Below the pieces are notes generated by a model. It did no database searches and was not told the DNA's origin. It saw nothing but the letters and a program-made list of their open reading frames with translations. From NCBI GenBank assembly GCA_002762705.1, contig PCVE01000018.1, forward strand, positions 1-6,079: a DNA stretch of 6,079 nt. Direction: 5' to 3'. This DNA comes from Candidatus Woesearchaeota archaeon CG11_big_fil_rev_8_21_14_0_20_43_8. Lineage in GTDB: Archaea; Nanobdellota; Nanobdellia; Woesearchaeales; CG08-08-20-14. A program made the translations under genes and the position numbers. Positions 1 through 4,488 of this stretch are shown here, in pieces (the stretch's first letter is position 1; every line of letters starts with the position of its first letter).

Positions 1-1
1 C

Positions 2-160
2 GGGGCATCCTATCCTTTTAAGCCAGCATGCGTTACTTGCTCTGACATCTGCCATCCAATCACCACGTCGGAGAATCTACAAAAAGACAGAGCCCGGCAG
101 GCAATCGTTCGGGCCGCATCAAGCGGCCGGAACTCTACGAAAAATGAAAAGAAACCTTAA
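2..160 (+). CDS. possible C-terminal fragment of an unidentified protein (very uncertain)
   Basis: One plus-strand frame is open from the window edge to a TAA at 158-160, giving about 52 codons with no start inside the window. The peptide has a cysteine cluster (CVTCSDICH) near its beginning and a polar, lysine-rich tail ending EKKP. I do not recognise a family. A second plus-strand frame (from position 3) is also open, up to the TGA at 246-248 inside the neighbouring gene, so openness alone is weak evidence. The stretch is richer in G+C than the rest of the window (about 60% over 81-140), so it could equally be an RNA gene or non-coding DNA. It would be convergent with the Lrp-type gene on its right. 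Confidence 0.18.
   Translation, partial: GASYPFKPACVTCSDICHPITTSENLQKDRARQAIVRAASSGRNSTKNEKKP
112..128. other. GC-rich perfect hairpin in the left-edge intergenic region
   Basis: GGCCGC (112-117) and GCGGCC (123-128) form a perfect 6-bp stem around the loop ATCAA. A competing stem exists between GCCCG (92-96) and CGGGC (110-114). No T-tract follows on the plus strand. On the minus strand the hairpin lies about 75 bp beyond the stop of the Lrp-type gene. It may be part of a structured RNA running off the left edge. I could not match it to tRNA, 5S, SRP or RNase P RNA landmarks. Confidence 0.3.
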
Positions 161-202
161 TCCAAGATATTATCACAAACTTGCAACAAAGTCGCTTTTT
201 CA

Positions 203-1225
203 TCAACGACTCGCTATCTCTTTGATCGCGTCAGGGAAATTCTCGAAATGATGTTCCTTGTGTGCGACCCAAGTCTCATAATTCTGGATAGATTCACAGA
301 ACAGAAGTTTGAGCTCTTTTATTGTCTGATGGAAATTCTCAAATGAGTCGGACACGATGAACAATAAGATATCCCAATCTCCAAGAATCTTGATGCTTTT
401 CAGGATATAAGGATGCTTGTTGCAGAATTCCTTGAATTTTGCTTCTGTCTTGCTGTCAAAGATGCTCATCTGCACGCCATATGTATACCAATTATAATGG
501 AGTTTCGAAAAATTCACAAGGATTGTGAACTTCTTTATCACTCCGCTCGCGACCATTTTCTTTATCCTATATCCTATCGCATCTGCAGAGAGATCGACCT
601 CTTTTGTCATCTCATAAGTCGATACTCTTGAGTCTTTTGAGAGCGCAGACAATATCTGCATATCTTTTGAATCAAGAGAGAATTCTTCTTCTATCCTGTT
701 TGGTCTCTCATCGACTTTGATATTTTTATAATTGTTTGGAAGATATGTGTTGCAATATTCATTGATCACAGAGATCGTATCACGATCAAGGATAGTATCT
801 GGATATCGAGATAAGAAATCTGAGAGCATCATGTCGAATTCTTCGATTGTCTTTGCGATGAATACAACCCGAATGTCCCATCGATCACTATATTCTATGA
901 TGCTTGTGATGTTTGGATGTTTTTTAAGTTCTTCAAGCATCTCCTTTTTCTTTTCCTGGTTCTTCTCGTTCAATAACATGAATACATGGTATTGGTGGAA
1001 TCCAAGTTTTCTAAAGTCGAGCTCAGGAAAGAATCTCAATATGATTTTCTTGTCGACAAGGCGCTTTATGCGGTAATTGATCGCGTCTCTGGACAACGCG
1101 ACTTTCTTCGCGATCTGCGTCAATGACATTCTTGAATCATTCTCAAGGAATGTCAGGATCTTTTTGTCTTTCACATCAATTTTGATTGGCTTTCCGCCGT
1201 CTTCACCGATACGTCCGATATTCAT
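203..1225 (-). CDS. double-headed Lrp/AsnC family transcriptional regulator
   Basis: The protein is a DNA-binding regulator made of two complete Lrp/AsnC units in one 340-residue chain; single-unit family members are about 150 residues. Numbered from the ATG at 1225, the first winged helix spans about 17-64 (LTQIAKKVALSRDAINYRIK) and its RAM-like ligand/oligomerisation fold about 77-159 (YSDRWDI core). The second winged helix is about 183-232 (STYEMTKEVDLSADAIGYRI) and the second RAM-like fold about 248-320 (ILGDWDI core). A TTG at 1243 would add six residues. I prefer the ATG because a TATA box lies about 27-30 bp upstream of it, giving a leaderless message, and no ribosome-binding site precedes either start. 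By family knowledge such proteins sense amino acids or related small molecules and often control their own gene; the ligand cannot be read here. It follows the membrane-protein operon on the same strand but has its own promoter. Confidence 0.9.
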   Translation of the reverse strand: MNIGRIGEDGGKPIKIDVKDKKILTFLENDSRMSLTQIAKKVALSRDAINYRIKRLVDKKIILRFFPELDFRKLGFHQYHVFMLLNEKNQEKKKEMLEELKKHPNITSIIEYSDRWDIRVVFIAKTIEEFDMMLSDFLSRYPDTILDRDTISVINEYCNTYLPNNYKNIKVDERPNRIEEEFSLDSKDMQILSALSKDSRVSTYEMTKEVDLSADAIGYRIKKMVASGVIKKFTILVNFSKLHYNWYTYGVQMSIFDSKTEAKFKEFCNKHPYILKSIKILGDWDILLFIVSDSFENFHQTIKELKLLFCESIQNYETWVAHKEHHFENFPDAIKEIASR

Positions 1226-1249
1226 TTTACAGCAGGACAACAAAGTTTC

Positions 1250-1260
1250 TATTTAAATAT
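1250..1260 (-). promoter_or_regulatory. TATA box of the Lrp-type regulator, leaderless promoter
   Basis: Read on the minus strand this is ATATTTAAATA, with 24 nt between its end and the ATG at 1225. That puts transcription start at or within a few bases of the start codon. Upstream on the same strand lies GGAGGTAAATAC, which resembles a ribosome-binding site but has no start codon at a usable distance, so it more likely belongs to promoter or operator DNA. An exact CTATTTAA copy (plus strand 1249-1256 and 1275-1282) is repeated 26 bp apart and could be a second TATA element or a regulator site. Confidence 0.65.
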
Positions 1261-1305
1261 TATGTATTTACCTCCTATTTAACGCTCTTTTCAGTGATTT
1301 AATGC

Positions 1306-1313
1306 AAAAAAAA
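1306..1313 (-). terminator. T8 tract terminator of the membrane-protein operon
   Basis: The minus strand reads AAAAAGACC followed by eight T residues, starting 12 nt after the TAG of the last operon gene. Archaeal RNA polymerase terminates at such oligo-T tracts with little need of a hairpin. It separates the operon from the Lrp-type gene, whose TATA box begins about 45 bp further on. Confidence 0.6.
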
Positions 1314-1325
1314 GGTCTTTTTAAA

Positions 1326-2120
1326 CTATTTTTGCGGCCTGATTATGCCAAGCCATTCAAAGAGAAGCCTGTCTGCGGCACGCATGAGCTCTTCTTGTCT
1401 GCCTTGTATCTTGATACAATTGCCATCGAAGATAACCGCTGTCTGTTCACCATCATATATCTCAAGAACAAAAGAATCCTTGTCAGCGCATGTCTTTATC
1501 GGTATGGTTTCGCATACTCCTGTGATATTTTTCATGCAGGCAGCTTTGACATCCATACCTATCACACCTGACACTGAAAGTGTAATCTCAGCTGCAGCGA
1601 GCGCGACATAATTCATATTGGCAGAATCAGGATCATGTGATATATATATGGTGCTCATATTCATCACATCTTTATCTAATCCAGGACCAGCCACTTTGAT
1701 ATCCAGTACCTCTTTTGGAGAATATCTCACAGCCAATTCATATAATCTATTCTTTTTGTTATCAGCGATCTCTGTATGCCAAAGATCCATGGCTTTCACA
1801 AAACTATAACCATTATACATATAATTTATATCACTCTCTTTTCCTTCGATATTTCTTTGGTGGTAATCATCAATGGTCAATGATTGTGATTTTGATTGCA
1901 ATGATCCAATGAATATGAACAGTCCGAAAAGAATGACCACGACAAAAACCACTGCGATGACCTGCCTACCGCTCGCTCCTGTCTCTTTTGCTGTCATCTT
2001 ATCTCTTTCTTGATGCTGCTTCACTTTCTTGACTTCCTCAAGCACATCCTGAGACATATTCTCAGAAGTCTTAGCAGTATTAAGCACCCTGTCTAATCCT
2101 GCTTTTGCTCTTCCTGCCAT
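1326..2120 (-). CDS. single-pass membrane protein with Cys-rich outer domain, paralogue of its upstream neighbour
   Basis: Function unknown. Numbered from the ATG at 2120 (264 aa), residues 1-52 are a charged, probably helical cytoplasmic segment (DVLEEVKKVKQHQERDK). A transmembrane helix follows at about 54-74 (VIAVVFVVVILFGLFIFIG), then an outer domain of about 190 residues with four cysteines (195, 203, 211, 235). The outer domain has NGYSF and LWHT near its start, YSPKEVLDI and LDK in the middle, and at the end IPIKTC, GNCIKIQG and a helix ending LGI. The same order occurs in the preceding gene, so the two are paralogues. A GTG at 2129 overlaps the previous stop (GTGA), but a strong site GGTGATC lies 3 nt before the ATG at 2120, so I chose the ATG. 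It is the last gene of the operon. The pattern resembles hypothetical proteins I associate with DPANN archaea; a role in a surface complex is inference only. Confidence 0.85.
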   Translation of the reverse strand: MAGRAKAGLDRVLNTAKTSENMSQDVLEEVKKVKQHQERDKMTAKETGASGRQVIAVVFVVVILFGLFIFIGSLQSKSQSLTIDDYHQRNIEGKESDINYMYNGYSFVKAMDLWHTEIADNKKNRLYELAVRYSPKEVLDIKVAGPGLDKDVMNMSTIYISHDPDSANMNYVALAAAEITLSVSGVIGMDVKAACMKNITGVCETIPIKTCADKDSFVLEIYDGEQTAVIFDGNCIKIQGRQEELMRAADRLLFEWLGIIRPQK

Positions 2121-2123
2121 AAG

Positions 2124-2130
2124 GATCACC
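2124..2130 (-). promoter_or_regulatory. ribosome-binding site deciding the start of the last operon gene
   Basis: The minus strand reads GGTGATC, part of the consensus GGAGGTGATC complementary to the 16S rRNA 3' end. Five bases separate the GGTGA core from the ATG at 2120. It overlaps the TGA of the preceding gene (2126-2128), which suggests translational coupling, and makes the upstream GTG at 2129 unlikely as the start. Confidence 0.7.
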
Positions 2131-2728
2131 CATCTGTTACCTGTGTTGTATCGATACCTATGCTTTCATACATTATCTTCTCTGAGAATCTCAAAAAATC
2201 AGCACCATAAGTCCCTTGGAATATAATGCAGTTTCCGATCATGTCCACACTGATCTCATCTCCCTGTGAAAGATATAATACTGGTACATTCGTTGTGGCA
2301 TTATCGCAATTTATGGTCGGTATGGCTGGAGTCGAATAATCCGTGAACGCAACCTGCAAATATCCATTCCTGTTCTTTCCATAGAATTCAGACAAAGTGT
2401 ATTCTGATATCGCGATACCCTCAGCGAATGTATCATTGATGCTTGATGTCACGTACATCATCTTTGTCGCAAGAATCTTATCGAGCACGTTTTTATCGAT
2501 TGTGATATCTGTCAATGAATCTGGCAAGAATTGGAAAAAAATATCTTTATCATTTATGTTTATCTTCCAACCATTTTGTGTGAGTTTCAATTTGTGTTTT
2601 CCATATTTTTTGACATCTGAAGCGCTATCTCCCCACATAAGCCCAATTATGCTTGATACCATTATCAATATGATAAAGATTGAAATATAAAGTGGACCTT
2701 TACTTTTGTTTTTTATTTTCCTGACCAA
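2126..2728 (-). CDS. single-pass membrane protein with outer paralogous Cys domain
   Basis: Function unknown, 200 residues. A short basic N-terminus (residues 1-10, RKIKNKSK) precedes a transmembrane helix at about 13-32 (LYISIFIILIMVSSIIGLMW). By the positive-inside rule residues after about 34 face outward. The outer domain carries QNGW (51-54), FLPDSLTDI (67-75), LDK (82-84), AIPTINC with Cys141, GNCIIFQG with Cys167 (165-172) and a terminal helix ending in SIGI. These blocks match the following gene in order, but this copy has only two cysteines, the pair conserved in both, so a shared disulfide is plausible. The start is TTG: GGTGA lies 6 nt upstream and overlaps the stop of the previous gene. 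The gap to the previous gene is 6 bp and the overlap with the next gene is short, so co-expression is near certain. Confidence 0.85.
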   Translation of the reverse strand: MVRKIKNKSKGPLYISIFIILIMVSSIIGLMWGDSASDVKKYGKHKLKLTQNGWKININDKDIFFQFLPDSLTDITIDKNVLDKILATKMMYVTSSINDTFAEGIAISEYTLSEFYGKNRNGYLQVAFTDYSTPAIPTINCDNATTNVPVLYLSQGDEISVDMIGNCIIFQGTYGADFLRFSEKIMYESIGIDTTQVTDG

Positions 2729-2734
2729 TTCGTC

Positions 2735-2739
2735 TCACC
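2735..2739 (-). promoter_or_regulatory. ribosome-binding site for the TTG-initiated second operon gene
   Basis: The minus strand reads AAAAGGTGAG. The GGTGA core contains the TGA stop of the first operon gene and sits 6 nt before the TTG at 2728. There is no better ATG near the N-terminus, and the basic residues before the membrane helix need this start, so TTG is well supported. Confidence 0.7.
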
Positions 2740-3061
2740 TTTTCGTTTTCTTTCCAAGATCGGCTCGTAGGAGTTTGATCTCTTCTTTCACAAGCTTTGT
2801 CTCTTCACTCATCATCTTGACTTCACCAACCTGATGCTCAGCTATAATCCTCAATTCTTCTTTGACATCTTCAGATACGGCGACAAGTATTATGGTCATG
2901 ATCAATATCAGCCATAGAAAGATGATGGTCAATAATCCACTGTCAAGTCCACCATTGCTTGCAAGTTCACGTATCATCACAAAACCGATCACCATAACAA
3001 AAAGACCTATGACTAAGATAACTTTCTCAAATAAAGTAGGATTCCTGATCCTTTTTACCAA
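2735..3061 (-). CDS. small two-helix membrane protein with C-terminal coiled coil
   Basis: Function unknown. With the TTG start at 3061 it has 108 residues: a basic N-terminus (VKRIRNPTLFEK), a first membrane helix at about 13-31 (VILVIGLFVMVIGFVMIRE), a short loop ELASNGGLDSG, a second helix at about 43-63 (LLTIIFLWLILIMTIILVAVS), then a heptad-like charged tail of about 45 residues (VKEELRIIAEHQ, EETKLVKEEIKLL) ending KKTKR. Both ends are probably cytoplasmic. A GTG at 3076 would add five residues, but GGAGGTG lies 6 nt before the TTG, and the TATA box predicts transcription start near 3082, leaving a leader of about 20 nt that holds this site. It is the first gene of the operon. Its tail could contact the helical cytoplasmic segment of the third operon protein; that is inference. 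Confidence 0.8.
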   Translation of the reverse strand: MVKRIRNPTLFEKVILVIGLFVMVIGFVMIRELASNGGLDSGLLTIIFLWLILIMTIILVAVSEDVKEELRIIAEHQVGEVKMMSEETKLVKEEIKLLRADLGKKTKR

Positions 3062-3067
3062 AATACC

Positions 3068-3074
3068 CACCTCC
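3068..3074 (-). promoter_or_regulatory. ribosome-binding site in the short leader of the membrane operon
   Basis: The minus strand reads GGAGGTG, a near-full match to the archaeal anti-16S consensus, 6 nt before the TTG at 3061. It would lie within the coding sequence if the GTG at 3076 were used, which argues for the TTG. Unlike the other first genes here, this operon seems to have a short leader. Confidence 0.6.
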
Positions 3075-3103
3075 ACTAATCGAGAATACTAAAATTCAGC
3101 CCC

Positions 3104-3112
3104 ATATTTAAA
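3104..3112 (-). promoter_or_regulatory. TATA box of the three-gene membrane operon
   Basis: The minus strand reads TTTAAATAT followed by GGGG. It overlaps the TAA stop of the methyltransferase gene (3108-3110), so the promoter is embedded in the end of the upstream gene. Expected transcription start is near 3082. The same 13 bases TTTAAATATGGGG recur on the minus strand at 4407-4419. Confidence 0.65.
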
Positions 3113-4208
3113 GTATTCGCTTGGCAAAACCAAGGAGATAAAGTGGCATCTGTCCCTGCATGACTTGTTTTTCCTTGATAAGGCTGAATCCTTTTGCTTC
3201 AGCAGTTTTCAATAGGCCTTCTTTTTTCCTTGATATGAGAAAAAGAGCACCATCATCCTTCAATATATATTCTGCCTGATAGAAAAGCTCGTTCAGGATC
3301 TTCATGGTTTTTTTCATATCCATACGATGTGAATCGCAAGGCGGCTGGCTTATTATGCAATCGACACTCGACTCTTCAAATTTTGTGTCCATCCAGTCGA
3401 TATCTGCCCTGCCAAAATATATAGCTTTTGAGATGCCTGCGACTTTAGCATTCTTTTGGGCAGATTTGACCGAACCAAGAAGGCAGTCATATCCGAATAT
3501 CCCTGCTTCTTTATCTTCTTTGATATTCTTTTCAACAGAAGAGAAGACTTCGTCTGAATCGATATCTTTGAATTTCCTGAACAAAAATTTCTCTTTTTTG
3601 TATTTGAATAAAGGAATATTGAGCCTTTTTGCGGCTGCTTCGATGCATATTATACCAGCCCCACAGAATGGATCAAGCAACGTATAATCCTTTCTATCCG
3701 TAAAATCAAGCAATGCATAAGCTACAGTTCCATTGAGTGCTCCTCTGTGACCAAAGAGCTTATAATCCCTTTTTGATAGATCAAACCCAGCGAAATCCAG
3801 ACAAAGATGCCATTCATCTCCTGATCTGACGACCAGAAACAACACATCAGGATCTCCAAGATTGACTTTCGCATCTGGATATCTCTCTTTGATCATTGCG
3901 CCTACATCACCTTCGATCTCGGAGCTGAATATAGAATCATCATCGATATGTGTCCTTACAGCGAAGCTGCCTTTGAGATATTTATCGAGTTCTAACTTAA
4001 AATCTTCTATCTTCTTTGCGCATTCGATATGCAATCCTGCCCTGATGATAGACCGTCCAAGGTAGCAGAATCTTGCGAGATCTGCTGTTTTCTTCGCGTC
4101 AAATAGGATGAACCCATCATTTTTAGTCCCCTCTGATTTCAGGATATCCTTGACCTCATGCAATGCAGCATCTTCAAGCCCGATATTTGTGATAGCGAAT
4201 CCTTTCAT
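3108..4208 (-). CDS. THUMP-domain class I SAM-dependent RNA methyltransferase (Trm14/RlmL-like)
   Basis: The 366-residue protein has the layout of THUMP RNA guanine-N2 methyltransferases: an N-terminal ferredoxin-like/THUMP region (about 1-140, with the typical LEDAALHEVKDIL opening) and a C-terminal Rossmann methyltransferase. The linker RDYKLFGHRGALNGTVAYAL (147-166) fits the family. Motif I, binding S-adenosylmethionine, is LLDPFCGAG (177-185); GYD (239-241) gives the acidic ribose ligand; DIDW (269-272) follows. The catalytic motif, normally (N/D)-P-P-(Y/F), reads SQPPCD (287-292), so both the acidic/amide residue and the aromatic are changed. The expected reaction is methylation of a guanine in tRNA, for instance position 6 for Trm14, or in rRNA; the altered motif makes target and activity uncertain. 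A charged insertion lies at about 200-235. A TATA box 27 bp upstream supports the ATG and a leaderless message. The start is at the edge of the divergent gap. Confidence 0.88.
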   Translation of the reverse strand: MKGFAITNIGLEDAALHEVKDILKSEGTKNDGFILFDAKKTADLARFCYLGRSIIRAGLHIECAKKIEDFKLELDKYLKGSFAVRTHIDDDSIFSSEIEGDVGAMIKERYPDAKVNLGDPDVLFLVVRSGDEWHLCLDFAGFDLSKRDYKLFGHRGALNGTVAYALLDFTDRKDYTLLDPFCGAGIICIEAAAKRLNIPLFKYKKEKFLFRKFKDIDSDEVFSSVEKNIKEDKEAGIFGYDCLLGSVKSAQKNAKVAGISKAIYFGRADIDWMDTKFEESSVDCIISQPPCDSHRMDMKKTMKILNELFYQAEYILKDDGALFLISRKKEGLLKTAEAKGFSLIKEKQVMQGQMPLYLLGFAKRIL

Positions 4209-4230
4209 TTAGTCCCGGAGTTCGGCTTAT

Positions 4231-4239
4231 CTTATAAAG
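4231..4239 (-). promoter_or_regulatory. TATA box of the methyltransferase gene, leaderless
   Basis: The minus strand reads CTTTATAAG, centred 27 bp before the ATG at 4208, predicting transcription start at the start codon. No ribosome-binding site is present. The box is nearly symmetrical, so it might also fire rightward, with a start near 4261 just before the stem-loop; the flanking sequence does not settle this. Confidence 0.6.
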
Positions 4240-4263
4240 GTGTCGGAGAATTAGGCAATTACT

Positions 4264-4271
4264 AAAAAAAA
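4264..4271 (-). terminator. T8 tract ending the candidate small RNA
   Basis: Eight T residues on the minus strand come one base after the outer stem (GTATGGAGG-C-T8). The tract lies 25 bp before the methyltransferase TATA box, so it could stop transcripts from the 4411-4419 promoter before they reach that gene. A second T7 tract (4285-4291) follows the inner stem. Confidence 0.5.
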
Positions 4272-4388
4272 GCCTCCATACTTGAAAAAAAGGTGTGGGC
4301 TTAATAAATTAAGCCCCACCCCAGTTCCATAAATGTATGGAGGTTTGGAAGTATTCCATCCGTGGTGTGTGATTCACTTATTCGGTAT
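4264..4388 (-). ncRNA. candidate structured small RNA or attenuating leader upstream of the methyltransferase
   Basis: A nested stem-loop fills the gap. The outer stem is CCTCCATAC (4273-4281) with GTATGGAGG (4335-4343), 9 bp perfect. The inner stem is GGTG-T-GGGCTTAA (4292-4304) with TTAAGCCCCACC (4309-4320), 12 bp with one bulged base and a four-base loop. On the minus strand the inner stem is followed by T7 (4291-4285) and the outer stem by C plus T8 (4271-4264), as in intrinsic terminators. A minus-strand TATA box at 4411-4419 predicts a start near 4388, giving about 125 nt. A local hairpin CCATA/TATGG (4327-4331 with 4336-4340) uses bases of the outer stem, so the two folds exclude each other, as in an attenuator. 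No family recognised. No open frame of note. A plus-strand RNA is not excluded: one added G-U pair extends the outer stem on that strand only. Confidence 0.45.
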
Positions 4389-4447
4389 ATCAAAATTAAT
4401 GAATCCCCCCATATTTAAACTTTTCGTTTTTTCGGAAAAACCGAATA
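4379..4447. promoter_or_regulatory. palindromic CGG/CCG elements, possible operator for the divergent promoters
   Basis: TATTCGGT (4379-4386) is the exact reverse complement of ACCGAATA (4440-4447). The latter is also the right half of a perfect palindrome TTCGG-AAAAA-CCGAA (4431-4445). The elements flank the minus-strand TATA box (4411-4419) and sit just upstream of the plus-strand TATA box (about 4458-4468). They are well placed for a regulator, for instance the winged-helix protein encoded at 4489, to control both directions. That assignment is inference; only the repeats are seen. Confidence 0.4.
4411..4419 (-). promoter_or_regulatory. TATA box of the candidate small RNA or methyltransferase leader
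   Basis: The minus strand reads TTTAAATAT followed by GGGG, identical over 13 bases to the promoter of the membrane operon (3100-3112). No coding start lies 20-35 bp downstream, so it is either the promoter of a non-coding RNA or of a long leader. Expected transcription start is near 4388. Confidence 0.5.
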
Positions 4448-4456
4448 TATGGAAAG

Positions 4457-4469
4457 TTTTATATATTTT
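4457..4469 (+). promoter_or_regulatory. TATA box of the winged-helix regulator, leaderless
   Basis: TTTTATATATTTT lies with its centre about 25-26 bp before the ATG at 4489, with a purine-rich GGAAAG just upstream in the BRE position. This predicts transcription start at the ATG. No ribosome-binding site is present. Confidence 0.65.
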
Positions 4470-4488
4470 ACAATGATATCTCATCTGT

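Noticed and set aside
26..61. Peptide CVTCSD in the left-edge frame resembles the CITCSD-type motif of HypC/HupF-like proteins.
   Set aside because: The residues after it do not continue like that family, the motif would be too close to the C-terminus, and the frame itself is unproven.
190..211. Hairpin AGTCG/CGACT around the stop of the Lrp-type gene as terminator.
   Set aside because: A five-base stem with a 12-base loop and no clean T-tract is too weak to call.
413..1076. Plus-strand open frames opposite the Lrp-type gene.
   Set aside because: They lie antisense inside a clearly recognisable coding gene and have the composition of shadow frames.
4272..4346. MITE or insertion-sequence end, because of the inverted repeat CCTCCATAC/GTATGGAGG.
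   Set aside because: No flanking target duplication is visible, there is only one copy in the window, and the T-tracts and nested inner stem fit an RNA better.
4264..4390. H/ACA or C/D box guide RNA for the intergenic stem-loop.
   Set aside because: The stem, internal loop, stem layout looks like H/ACA, but no ACA follows the lower stem on either strand. No RTGATGA C box with a CTGA D box is present.
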